From: an uncultured Collinsella sp.
Lineage (GTDB): Bacteria; Actinomycetota; Coriobacteriia; Coriobacteriales; Coriobacteriaceae
Assembly (NCBI GenBank): GCA_900547125.1
Contig: URFU01000011.1
Span: forward strand, 1-28,462
Length of the DNA: 28,462 nt
Reading direction: 5' to 3'
The notes below the pieces were generated by a model. That model made no database searches, had not been told where the DNA came from, and saw only the letters and a list, made by a program, of their open reading frames with translations. Made by a program: the position numbers and the translations under genes. Positions within the stretch are counted from its first letter, which is position 1. The number at the start of each line of letters is the position of its first letter. Shown here piece by piece: positions 5,651 to 13,383 of the stretch.

Positions 5651-8204
5651 GTCTGCAAAGGGTAACGGGGCCGAGGATACCGCTGGGGGCAACGGGCTCG
5701 GTGAGGGCGAAGATGTCGGGGATCGCATGGTCGAGCGTGTTGATGACGTCGACCGTGAGCTCATGCGCACCGGCGGAAAGTGCGTCGGCGGCAAAACGGT
5801 AGGGCGGGCAGATGCGTGTGCCGAGCGAGCGTCCATCGAGCGTGAGCGTTGCGGTTTCGTAGACGTCTCCCAGGTCGATCGTGGCGTCGGCGCAATCGTT
5901 GGCCAGCTCAAACGACGCATGATATCGGTAGGTGCCGCAGGTGCCGGTGAACAGATCGGCTGTGAGGTCGCACAGGTGCTCGAGCTCTTGCGCTTCACCA
6001 AAGGCGCCATTGCTGCCGGCAGGGGAGAGGGCAACGGTCCATGGGCCTTCGATGCGCAGGTCGAGCGATGCATCGGCGTCGATTGCGCCGTCTCCGGGCG
6101 CATCCTCGCTGCCCGCTTCCAAAACAACGAAGCAGCTCTCGAAGGGTGCGAGCTCCAACGCACCGTCAAACGCAACGGGCTCGGTGCCGTTTAGCAGGTC
6201 GAGCCGCGTGCCGCAAAGGCGCTCGCCTGTCGCCAATGCAACCGTGCAGTCGATGCGCTCGCGTGGGTGCTCGTTGACGAGCATAACGTAGGTCTCGCTC
6301 GCCCGCTCGTAGCGAAGTGCGCGTAGCCAGGGCTGCGGTGTGTCGGCGACAACGGTCTGCAGTCCCGCGCTTGCAAGCGCGCGGGCGACATCGGCGAGCG
6401 GCATTGCGACGAGCCCTCCCAGCTCGACCGCGCCATCGGAATCGTAGAATGCGCCGGGCACCTCGTCGACGGCAAGCACCATAACGCCTGCATCCGTCAT
6501 GTATCTCGCCGCCTTTGCCGTCTCCGCGCCAATAAACGTAGCACCGGGCATAACAAATGCCTGGTAGTGACAGTTGTTAACACCAAGCAATCCATCGGCA
6601 ATCGAAACCTTGTAGCGGCTCTTGTCTTCAAAAGCCTCGGCGGGCACAAAATCAAAGTCGATCTGCGCGCGCGTGAGCTCTGCCGCCACGCGCTCGATAG
6701 GCATGGCGCTACCGGCCCATTCGGCATCGGCATGGTACAGGATGGCGACGGGGTGCGTGGCGCAGCCTCCCGAAAGCAGCGTTGCCGTACGGTTCATATA
6801 GCTCATGAGCTGGCCAAAGTGCGGCCACTGCGGGTTGTTGCCGTGCGCGTAAAAGTGCGGCGGGCAGTCCCAATCGGGGAAGGGCGCCATGCTAAACGCG
6901 TGCGGCGTAAACCAATTGACGCCGCGGACGAGCATGTGGTCGGCAATCCACTTCATCTCGCGCAGGCCCTCGTGCCAGCCATAGGCGCCAAAGACCTCGG
7001 CCATGCAGCGCCCTTGCTTTTTGGGGTCGAGGCGCGCGGCCGAAGAGCCCAGTTTGGCAAGCGCGTAGGTAAAGAACTCCATGTTCCATGCGCCATGGAA
7101 GTAGCTGTAAGGGCCGTGGTCGATGCCGGGGGCGAGCTGGTTAATAACCACATCGATGCCCGCCATGTCCTGACCGGCGACAGCGCGGAAGTAGTGCCCA
7201 GCGCCCTGGCCCAAGCGTGTGTGGCAGCTCTTGTCCTCGATTACATGGCCAATGTGCATAACGCCGCGCTCGCGGCACCAGTCACCAATCTGCTCGTCAA
7301 AGCACGCACGGTAGAGTTGCGTGGCGATGTCCATGTAGGTGTGGCGGACCCGAGCGCCGGCGGGGTCGCGCGTCCAAAGCTCGCGGAGCTCACTCAGCCA
7401 ATTTGTGCCCAGTGCCTCGTGCAGGCGTCGCGCAAGTTCGTCCGACCATGGCAGCGCCATGTCGCCGCGTCCGATAAAGCTGCTGGTAGAAGTGTCTTCG
7501 AGGGTTGCACCCTTTTCGTTCATAAAGCCCGGTTCATCGGTAAAGAACCCCAGGATGGTCTTGCCGAACTCGTCGCCCAAATGCTCAAACGTGGGTTCGT
7601 AGACGGCGTTAATGAGCATGCGGCACGAATCGGCGTCGACCATGTTGATGTATTCATCGCGAAAGCCGGTCTTTTGGCTGGTGACGTAGAGCTCGAGGGT
7701 GGTAACGCCGGCGGGGGCGTCAAAGCGCAGGCGGGCGGGAATGCTGTCTTCGGTCTGCTCAACGGCGAGCTCAAGGTCGAGCGGCACGCCGGCAGCGTCA
7801 AAACCCGCCGCGCCCACAAAGTGCTCCGTGGGATCCATGAGGTTGCCGAGCTTGATGGTCGTGGACGGCTGGGGTCCAACGACCGTTACCGTGTGATGCT
7901 TAAGCACGGTCTTCTTGAGCGTGGGGTCTACATCCTCGCCTGAAAGCGCGCCGTTGGCGTAGCCCGTGGGAAAGTGGGCATCATCGAGCAGCCAGATCTT
8001 CAGGCCCAGGCGCTTGCACTCGCCAATGATAAATCGCAGGTCGGACCACCAGCCATCGCGGCAAAACTCGGGATGCGTGCGCGACTCAAGGCAGACTTCA
8101 CGGATGTCCGCCCCGGCAATCTGCTCTAAGTATTCGGTAATCGTCTCGCGTTCTTCGCCCTTGAGCCACAAGAACGGAAGCACATGGTTGTCATATGCTG
8201 CCAT
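5634..8204 (-). CDS. Large glycoside hydrolase, GH106-like (putative alpha-L-rhamnosidase type)
   Basis: This is an 856-residue protein without a signal peptide, so it probably acts on imported glycosides. The ATG at 8204 has GAGGAG 5 bases upstream; a GTG at 8210 overlaps that site and is less likely. The N-terminal half is a TIM-barrel-like domain with HPEFCRDGWW, WLLDDAHFPTGYANG, ILGFFTDEPGF, GHVIEDKSCH and MAEVFGAYGWHEG. These are features I associate with the GH106/'glycosyl hydrolase' rhamnosidase-like group. Acidic residues in DEPGF and AEVFG are the best catalytic candidates (inference). The last 150 residues (EGPWTVALSP, YRYHASFEL, LTLDGRSLGTR) form a jelly-roll sugar-binding domain like those of GH2 relatives. 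It is shorter than typical GH106 enzymes and could belong to an unnamed sister family. It is divergent from the AraC regulator gene, and its C-terminal codons are contributed by repeat family A. Confidence 0.75.
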   Translation of the reverse strand: MAAYDNHVLPFLWLKGEERETITEYLEQIAGADIREVCLESRTHPEFCRDGWWSDLRFIIGECKRLGLKIWLLDDAHFPTGYANGALSGEDVDPTLKKTVLKHHTVTVVGPQPSTTIKLGNLMDPTEHFVGAAGFDAAGVPLDLELAVEQTEDSIPARLRFDAPAGVTTLELYVTSQKTGFRDEYINMVDADSCRMLINAVYEPTFEHLGDEFGKTILGFFTDEPGFMNEKGATLEDTSTSSFIGRGDMALPWSDELARRLHEALGTNWLSELRELWTRDPAGARVRHTYMDIATQLYRACFDEQIGDWCRERGVMHIGHVIEDKSCHTRLGQGAGHYFRAVAGQDMAGIDVVINQLAPGIDHGPYSYFHGAWNMEFFTYALAKLGSSAARLDPKKQGRCMAEVFGAYGWHEGLREMKWIADHMLVRGVNWFTPHAFSMAPFPDWDCPPHFYAHGNNPQWPHFGQLMSYMNRTATLLSGGCATHPVAILYHADAEWAGSAMPIERVAAELTRAQIDFDFVPAEAFEDKSRYKVSIADGLLGVNNCHYQAFVMPGATFIGAETAKAARYMTDAGVMVLAVDEVPGAFYDSDGAVELGGLVAMPLADVARALASAGLQTVVADTPQPWLRALRYERASETYVMLVNEHPRERIDCTVALATGERLCGTRLDLLNGTEPVAFDGALELAPFESCFVVLEAGSEDAPGDGAIDADASLDLRIEGPWTVALSPAGSNGAFGEAQELEHLCDLTADLFTGTCGTYRYHASFELANDCADATIDLGDVYETATLTLDGRSLGTRICPPYRFAADALSAGAHELTVDVINTLDHAIPDIFALTEPVAPSGILGPVTLCRQNLPK

Positions 8205-8320
8205 ACCCACTCCTCTAAAACCAACCTTTTAAATCGATTGAAGTCAGAGTACGTCGTCCGCGCTGCCCTGCTAATATCAAAACCACGGCAGAATATGACT
8301 AAATCAACGATGGTGGCGCT
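8205..8320. promoter_or_regulatory. Divergent promoter region between glycosidase and AraC regulator
   Basis: These 116 bases separate the two start codons. TAATAT at 8272-8277 is a candidate -10 box for the plus-strand regulator, and GATATT on the minus strand (same place) for the glycosidase. Neither has a good -35 at standard spacing. The stretch is AT-richer than its surroundings. It is the expected operator site of the AraC protein. Confidence 0.45.
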
Positions 8321-9328
8321 ATGGATATCGCACGTTTGGACAATCTTTTGCTCGAGCTGACCGACAGCGAGCGCGCTTACTGCGCGGGCGCCCGCTATGA
8401 CTGGAACGATGTATTTAGACAGGGTCAACAGGCAGATATCGATGGCAGGCATGTCCATAAAATCGGTAACGCGACGTACGCCCTGCACCAAGAAGGTATG
8501 CCCGAGGGCCTGTCGATTGTGCGCAACTCGCGCTTTAACCCCGTGCCGGAGCACGTGCACGATTATGTCGAAATCAGCTATGTCTATCGAGGGAGCGCGC
8601 CACAGGTTGTCAATGGTACGCAACTCACGCTCGCCCAAAACGAGATACTTCTGCTCGATGCCGCCTGCCCGCATGCCGTAGGCGAGCTCGGCGAGCACGA
8701 CCTGATGTTGAGCATTGTCATTTCGCGGCCGATGCTGCGCCGCAGCCTGGAGCAAAGCCTTTCGTCCACAAGCGCCGTCTCGCAGTTCCTGCTCAACGCA
8801 CTTAACGACGAGACCGACCACCGCGGGCATGTGCATTTCCACACGGGCGCTAGCCGTCGGGTGCGCCGGTATATGCAGGAGATGCTGTGCGAGCTCCTGG
8901 GGCCGACGTCAGCGAGCCCCCAGATCGTGTCGAGGCTGTTTGAGCTGCTGCTGGTCGAGCTCGTGCAAAGCTACGAGGCCGCGCTGCTGCAAACGGACGG
9001 TCCCGCGCTTCCCTCGGCGCAGGTTGCAGCGGCGATGAGCTACATCGAGCGGCATGCTTGCGATTGCACACTCGACGACTTAGCCCGCCACCTGCACCTG
9101 AGTCCCAACTACGCAAGCGCGCTGCTCAAGCGGCAGACGGGCCGCACATTTATGCAGCTCGTGCAGGAGAGCCGCCTGACACGCGCGGCGGCGCTACTCG
9201 ATACCGGTGCTACTGCAGAGGCCGCAGCGCGCGAGGTGGGCTATGCCAATATGAGCTTCTTCTACAAAAAATTTGCCGAGCGCTATGGCTGCACGCCGGC
9301 CGCCTACCGCCAGCGTTTGCCCAGATAA
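8321..9328 (+). CDS. AraC family transcriptional regulator
   Basis: This is a 335-residue regulator. Residues about 60-150 form a cupin-like sugar-sensing domain (VPEHVHDYVEISYVYRG, NEILLLDAACPHAV). Residues about 236-335 hold two helix-turn-helix motifs of the AraC/XylS type: CTLDDLARHLHLSPNYASALLKRQTG, here in two parts, then AAREVGYANMSFFYKKFAERYGCTPAAYR. The start at ATG 8321 has only a weak GGTGG upstream. Being divergent from the GH106-like gene, it most likely activates that gene in response to a plant-derived sugar (inference). Its TAA stop overlaps the first bases of a family A repeat. Confidence 0.93.
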   Translation: MDIARLDNLLLELTDSERAYCAGARYDWNDVFRQGQQADIDGRHVHKIGNATYALHQEGMPEGLSIVRNSRFNPVPEHVHDYVEISYVYRGSAPQVVNGTQLTLAQNEILLLDAACPHAVGELGEHDLMLSIVISRPMLRRSLEQSLSSTSAVSQFLLNALNDETDHRGHVHFHTGASRRVRRYMQEMLCELLGPTSASPQIVSRLFELLLVELVQSYEAALLQTDGPALPSAQVAAAMSYIERHACDCTLDDLARHLHLSPNYASALLKRQTGRTFMQLVQESRLTRAAALLDTGATAEAAAREVGYANMSFFYKKFAERYGCTPAAYRQRLPR

Positions 9329-9359
9329 AACCTGCCAAAATAAACCTGTCCCTTTTTGG
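9327..9359 (+). repeat. Gene-end repeat, family A, copy 2
   Basis: This copy starts inside the TAA stop codon of the AraC gene (9326-9328) and reads AAAACCTGCCAAAATAAACC onward to CCCTTTTTGG. Relative to its gene it has the same orientation as copy 1 has to the glycosidase gene. The 3.7-kb divergent gene pair is therefore bracketed by inverted copies. The outer right arm seen in copy 1 is decayed here. Confidence 0.85.
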
Positions 9360-9500
9360 TCGGTATCAGGAAGTGTCAGGGGCGGGGTGGTGACGGGGCG
9401 CAAGGGCGAAAAGAAGTATCGGGTTTGGAGCACTAGGAGCCGCGCGTCCCGCGCGTGGGCGATACTCAGCTCATCGATCCGCGATGCAAAGGAGATGCTC

Positions 9501-10949
9501 ATGGCAAACATCAAGTTCCCCGAGGGCTTCTATTGGGGTGGCGCCACTGCCGCCAACCAGTTTGAGGGCGCTTGGAACGTGGACGGCCGCGGTCCTTCCG
9601 TCGACGACCATTTCTTGGGCGGCAGCTACAAGGAGCCGCGTCAGATTACGATCGACATCGATCCCAACCGCTTCTACCCCAATCATGACGGTATCGATTT
9701 CTACCATCACTACGAGGAGGACATTGCGCTGTTCGCCGAGATGGGCTTTACCATGTTTCGCATGTCCATCTCCTGGAGCCGCATCTTCCCCAACGGTGAC
9801 GACGCTGAGCCCAACGAGGCCGGCCTCGCCTTCTACGACCGCGTTTTCGACTGCCTGCGCGCTCACAATATCGAGCCGCTCGTGACCCTCTCGCACTACG
9901 AGATGCCCTATCACCTGGTCGAGAAATACAACGGCTGGGCGAGCCGCGAGCTCATCGGCTTCTTTGAGAAGTACTGCCAGACCGTCTTCGACCGCTATCA
10001 GGACAAGGTCAAGTTCTGGCTCACCTTCAACGAGATCAACTGCGGTACTCAGGACATGGGCAACCTCTTTGAGACCAGCATGATTCAGGGCTTTGAGGGT
10101 CCGGCGTCGGCGGTCCACACCACGCCGCAGGCTCGTATGCAGGCGCTGCATCACCAGTTTGTCGCCAGCGGCCGCGTCGTGCGCTATGCCCACGAGCACT
10201 ACCCGCAGTTTAAGATGGGCAACATGGACTGCTTCATCCTTTCCTATGCCGCCACGTGCGATCCGGCCGACGTGTTCGCCACGCAGCAGGAGATGAATAC
10301 CATGAACTGGTACTGCTCCGACGTGCAGGTGCGCGGCAAGTACCCGTTCTATGCCAAGCGCTTCTGGGCCGAGAACGATGTCGAGCTCGTGATGGAGGAC
10401 GGCGACCTGCAGGATATCGCCGACGGCAAGGTCGACTTCTACTCCTTTAGCTACTACATGTCCGGCACCGTGGGCACCCACAAGGACCACGAGATGACCG
10501 AGGGCAACATGACCTTTGGCGGCAAGAATCCCTATCTGGAGTCCACCGACTGGGGCTGGCAGATCGATCCTCTGGGCCTGCGCATCGCTCTCAACGAGAT
10601 TTACGCCCGCTACGAGATTCCGCTGATGGTGGTCGAGAACGGCATGGGTGCCTACGACGAGGTCGAGGAGGACGGCTCCATCCACGACCCGTATCGCATC
10701 GCCTACTTGCAGAGCCACGTCAAGGCCATGGGCGAGGCCATTGCCGATGGCGTTGACCTGATTGCCTACACCTGGTGGGGTCCCATCGACCTGGTTTCCG
10801 CCGGCACGGGCGAGATGCGCAAGCGCTACGGCTTCATCCACGTCGATAAGTACGACGACGGCACCGGTACCTATGAGCGCCGCCGCAAGGACAGCTTCTT
10901 CGCATACCAGAAGATCATCAAGTCCAACGGCACCGAGGGTCTGGCTTAA
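9501..10949 (+). CDS. GH1 6-phospho-beta-glucosidase
   Basis: This is a 482-residue cytoplasmic enzyme. The ATG at 9501 is chosen because AAAGGAG (9488-9494) is 6 bases away; the in-frame ATG at 9495 abuts that site. The GH1 N-terminal signature FYWGGATAANQFEGAW (residues 10-25), the acid/base Glu178 in LTFNEIN and the nucleophile Glu379 in MVVENGMG are intact. Near the C-terminus SAGTGEMRKRYGF provides the Ser, Lys441 and Tyr443 expected for binding the 6-phosphate, as in phospho-beta-glucosidases, rather than the Glu/Trp loop of non-phospho enzymes. It would hydrolyse phosphorylated beta-glucosides (cellobiose, arbutin or salicin type) delivered by the PTS. The EIIA gene follows 150 bases downstream with its own promoter. 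A 172-base gap precedes it, with no antiterminator hairpin I could recognise. Confidence 0.93.
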   Translation: MANIKFPEGFYWGGATAANQFEGAWNVDGRGPSVDDHFLGGSYKEPRQITIDIDPNRFYPNHDGIDFYHHYEEDIALFAEMGFTMFRMSISWSRIFPNGDDAEPNEAGLAFYDRVFDCLRAHNIEPLVTLSHYEMPYHLVEKYNGWASRELIGFFEKYCQTVFDRYQDKVKFWLTFNEINCGTQDMGNLFETSMIQGFEGPASAVHTTPQARMQALHHQFVASGRVVRYAHEHYPQFKMGNMDCFILSYAATCDPADVFATQQEMNTMNWYCSDVQVRGKYPFYAKRFWAENDVELVMEDGDLQDIADGKVDFYSFSYYMSGTVGTHKDHEMTEGNMTFGGKNPYLESTDWGWQIDPLGLRIALNEIYARYEIPLMVVENGMGAYDEVEEDGSIHDPYRIAYLQSHVKAMGEAIADGVDLIAYTWWGPIDLVSAGTGEMRKRYGFIHVDKYDDGTGTYERRRKDSFFAYQKIIKSNGTEGLA

Positions 10950-11044
10950 TCGACAATATGAGTGCCACTGGTAAAAGGTTTTGGGAGGGGCTTGGAAGGG
11001 CTTGCGATTCGAACCCTCGCCTTAGTATTTTGGTCATTTGGCAC

Positions 11045-11050
11045 TATAAT
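11045..11050 (+). promoter_or_regulatory. Candidate -10 box for the EIIA gene
   Basis: A perfect TATAAT lies 49 bases before the EIIA start codon. The -35 at 17-base spacing (TTAGTA, 11022-11027) is poor, so the promoter assignment is moderate. Confidence 0.45.
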
Positions 11051-11099
11051 CACCATAGGCATGCGCATAACGTTGCGCTTAATCAAGAGGAGAAAACGT

Positions 11100-11636
11100 A
11101 TGGGTCTGTTTGATATGTTCAAGAAGAAGGCTGAGCCCGCGGCAGCTGCTGCTCCGGCCTCCATCTCTGCTTCTGCTGGCGCCGACGTGCTGTGCTCGCC
11201 CGTCAAGGGCAAGGTCATCAAGATGGCCGATGTGCCCGATCCCGTCTTTGGTGGCGAGGTTCTGGGCAAGGGCTGCGCTGTGTGGCCCGAGGACGACCTG
11301 GTCTACGCTCCCTGCGACGGCAAGGTGACCGTCACCATGGGTCACGCCGTGGGCCTGCAGTCCGATAGCGGCATCGAGGTTCTGGTGCACGTTGGCGTCG
11401 ATACCGTCAACATGAACGGCGACGGCTTCGAGGGCTTCGTCAAGGCCGACGACGTCGTGAAGGCCGGCCAGCCCATACTCAAGATCGACCGCGCCAAGAT
11501 CGCTGCCGCCGGTTACAAGGACTGCGTCGTCGTGGCCGTGTCCAACACCGCCGAGTTTGCCGACGTCGAGCTCGCCGTCGAGGCCGAGTCTGCCGTCGCC
11601 GCCGGTGACGCCATCGTTAAGGTCGTCCGCAAGTAG
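11100..11636 (+). CDS. PTS EIIA component, glucose (Crr) family
   Basis: This 178-residue soluble phosphocarrier has its ATG at 11100 preceded by AAGAGGAG with 7-base spacing. After a short Lys-rich N-terminus (MGLFDMFKKK) and an Ala/Pro/Ser linker, residues 29-178 form a complete EIIA-Glc domain. His97 in EVLVHVGVDTV is the phosphorylated residue, and His82 in MGHAVGL is its supporting partner. It passes phosphate from HPr to the EIIB domain of sugar permeases. As the window's EIIC lacks a fused EIIA, this protein may serve it and perhaps others. The charged start may be a membrane-associating helix, as in enteric Crr, but this is inference. A terminator follows 25 bases after the stop. Confidence 0.93.
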   Translation: MGLFDMFKKKAEPAAAAAPASISASAGADVLCSPVKGKVIKMADVPDPVFGGEVLGKGCAVWPEDDLVYAPCDGKVTVTMGHAVGLQSDSGIEVLVHVGVDTVNMNGDGFEGFVKADDVVKAGQPILKIDRAKIAAAGYKDCVVVAVSNTAEFADVELAVEAESAVAAGDAIVKVVRK

Positions 11637-11661
11637 CCTGCGGCAACATAAGGATGTGCAA

Positions 11662-11692
11662 GGGTGGTCGGGTTATCCGGCCGCCCTTTTTT
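11662..11692 (+). terminator. Rho-independent terminator after EIIA
   Basis: A 10-bp stem (11662-11671 with 11677-11686, two G-U pairs) and 5-base loop are followed at once by TTTTTT. Confidence 0.85.
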
Positions 11693-11826
11693 AATAGACT
11701 GAGCAGGCGCATTTTATTGCAGGGGGCCTGCTTTACGGGCCATTCGTTCGTCAAATTGAGCCGTCCGCGCTTTTGCGACGTAGGGGTCTGGGCGGAGCCG
11801 CTAATATGGACTTGCTGTTACGACGT

Positions 11827-11849
11827 GCGCTGCGCAGGGAACGCAGCGC
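11827..11849 (+). promoter_or_regulatory. Hairpin in the leader of the lipoprotein gene
   Basis: GCGCTGCG (11827-11834) pairs perfectly with CGCAGCGC (11842-11849) around a 7-base loop, just upstream of the TTGGAGG ribosome binding site. TAATAT at 11802-11807 could be the -10 box. The function is unknown. The rest of the 11693-11826 gap shows nothing recognisable. Confidence 0.35.
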
Positions 11850-11869
11850 CGCTTGTTTGGAGGAATGTC

Positions 11870-12427
11870 ATGAAAAAGAAGCTGCTGCTTGCGCCCCTGA
11901 TGGCTGCCCTGGTCGCGTGCGTGGTTTTGCTTTCCGGCTGCGGAGGGCCTTCGGTGGAAGAGCTCATCACTAACGACCTTACGAGCCAGTTTGACGAGAT
12001 CAAGAACGGCGGCGATGATTTCCTCTCCGGTCTGGAAGAGGCTTCGGGCGACGAGTTTGAGCAACTGGGCATCGATCCCAAGGAGTACGCCAAGAGCTAT
12101 CTCGAGGGCTTTGATTACAAGATCGGCGATGTGACGGTCGATGAGGACAAGGGCACTGCGACCGCCGAGGTTACCATCACCTGCAAGTCCATGAATAAGA
12201 TCGTCGAAGATTTCGCCACCCAGTATCAGGAGAAGGTCGCCGCACTCGATACGACGCCTTCCGAGGACGACCTGTACAAGATGGCCGGCCAGGTCATGGT
12301 CGACGTGACCAAGGCCGCTAAGACCAAGGACACCAAGGTCACCTTTAAGTATTCCGCCAATGAGGATAACGAGTGGTCTGCCGACGATTCCGCAACCACC
12401 GAGATGATGAATGCGATGATGAGCTAG
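11870..12427 (+). CDS. Small acidic lipoprotein of unknown function
   Basis: This is a 185-residue protein. ATG 11870 follows TTGGAGG at 6 bases. The N-terminus is a classic lipoprotein signal: MKKK, a hydrophobic stretch and the lipobox LLSGC, so the mature protein should be anchored at Cys26 or so on the outer face of the membrane. The mature part is rich in Asp, Glu, Lys and Thr, with predicted alternating helices and strands. DVTVDEDKGTATAEVTITCKS looks like a cystatin/NTF2-type strand pair, a pattern common in small Gram-positive lipoproteins. I do not recognise a named family with confidence. It stands alone: a terminator lies upstream, and a family B repeat starts about 20 bases after its stop. 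Confidence 0.85.
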   Translation: MKKKLLLAPLMAALVACVVLLSGCGGPSVEELITNDLTSQFDEIKNGGDDFLSGLEEASGDEFEQLGIDPKEYAKSYLEGFDYKIGDVTVDEDKGTATAEVTITCKSMNKIVEDFATQYQEKVAALDTTPSEDDLYKMAGQVMVDVTKAAKTKDTKVTFKYSANEDNEWSADDSATTEMMNAMMS

Positions 12428-12446
12428 GGGAGTTACGCGGTAGTTC

Positions 12447-12580
12447 GTTACGGCGTTTTACCAAACGCCGTAACTGCTCGACGCTGCAAGCCCGCCAGAG
12501 CGGCAATCTGCCTTTCAACTTCGGCGGCATGACCAGAAGGTCTATGCCGTCCTCTTTTCATGCCAATTTGTTCGCTCTGG
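12447..12580 (+). repeat. Gene-end structured repeat, family B, copy 2
   Basis: The 12-bp hairpin 12447-12458/12463-12474 has loop TACC, as in copy 1, but four of its arm bases differ with matching changes on the other arm. Bases 12480-12551 match 4298-4369 at 68 of 72. The outer stem is shortened to about 8 bp (CCAGAGCG near 12495-12502 with CGCTCTGG 12573-12580). The element fills the gap between the lipoprotein gene and the convergent HAD phosphatase gene. Confidence 0.85.
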
Positions 12581-12590
12581 TGCCCGCTTG

Positions 12591-13259
12591 CTACTCGCCC
12601 AGCACCAGCGCCGCGAGCTCTGCCTGGGTGTCCACCACGTAGTCGGCGCCGGCGGCTTCCAGCTCTGCGCGGCCACGGAAGCCCCAGCTGACGCCCGCGC
12701 TCTTAAGGCCGGCGTTGTGGCCGGTTAGGATATCGACATTGGAATCGCCCACATAGAGCGTGGTTGCCGGATCAGCGCCCAACTCCTCCATCACATGCAG
12801 CGTGACGGGTGCTTCGGGCTTGGGCGGAAACGCATCGACACGGCCCTGCACCAGCGCAAAGCGCTCGGAACCAAAATACTTCTCGATAAGCGGAGCCGCC
12901 GAGATGTGGTCCTTGTTGGTGAGCACGGCAAGCTGCACACCCGCGGCGCGCAGGCGGTCGAGCATCTCGATCGTGCCGGCATAGGGGGCGGTGTGGTCCT
13001 CCTTGTGCTCGCCGTAATAAGCCCTAAACTCGGCGAGCGTCTGCTCAAACATACGGCCGTCGCCTGCGTACTCGGCAGGCATAAAGCGCTCAACCAGCTT
13101 GAGCATGCCGTTTCCCACCTTGTAGCGGTACTCGTCGACGGCAAACGTGGGCCAGCCGTGCGTCTCGCAGGTATGGTTGCCGGCGGCCGCCAGGTCCTCG
13201 AGCGTGTTGAGGATGGTGCCGTCCAGGTCAAAGATTACATGGGAAAAAGCTGCTGCCAT
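12591..13259 (-). CDS. HAD hydrolase, phosphoglycolate phosphatase type
   Basis: This is a 222-residue cytoplasmic phosphatase. The ATG at 13259 has GGGAG 5 bases upstream and is preferred to the ATG at 13274. All HAD motifs are present: FDLDGTILNT (nucleophile Asp11, acid Asp13), LTNKD (motif II), the Lys of PPKPEAP (motif III) and VGDSNVDI (motif IV). The helical cap between motifs I and II matches Gph-like enzymes that dephosphorylate 2-phosphoglycolate or similar small phosphates. Its start is 125 bases beyond the end of hypE on the same strand, so it could be read with the hyp operon but need not be. The true substrate is not evident. Confidence 0.9.
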   Translation of the reverse strand: MAAAFSHVIFDLDGTILNTLEDLAAAGNHTCETHGWPTFAVDEYRYKVGNGMLKLVERFMPAEYAGDGRMFEQTLAEFRAYYGEHKEDHTAPYAGTIEMLDRLRAAGVQLAVLTNKDHISAAPLIEKYFGSERFALVQGRVDAFPPKPEAPVTLHVMEELGADPATTLYVGDSNVDILTGHNAGLKSAGVSWGFRGRAELEAAGADYVVDTQAELAALVLGE

Positions 13260-13383
13260 GAAAGCTCCCGTCATTGGGTTTCAAAACGCACCTCATAATA
13301 CTGGGCTTCCGCGTTGGGCGTGCTTGGAATCTGAACATCTTCAGGGATATCGGGTCACATCGCGCCGACCGTGCGGTTCCACC

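Noticed and set aside
11003..11022. TTCGAA-containing stretch resembling a tRNA T-arm on the minus strand
   Set aside because: The T-stem does not pair beyond one base and no acceptor, anticodon or D arm could be found, so neither a tRNA nor an attachment site is supported.
12794..13298. Plus-strand frame opposite the HAD phosphatase
   Set aside because: The phosphatase on the minus strand has all four HAD motifs; the opposite frame has none.
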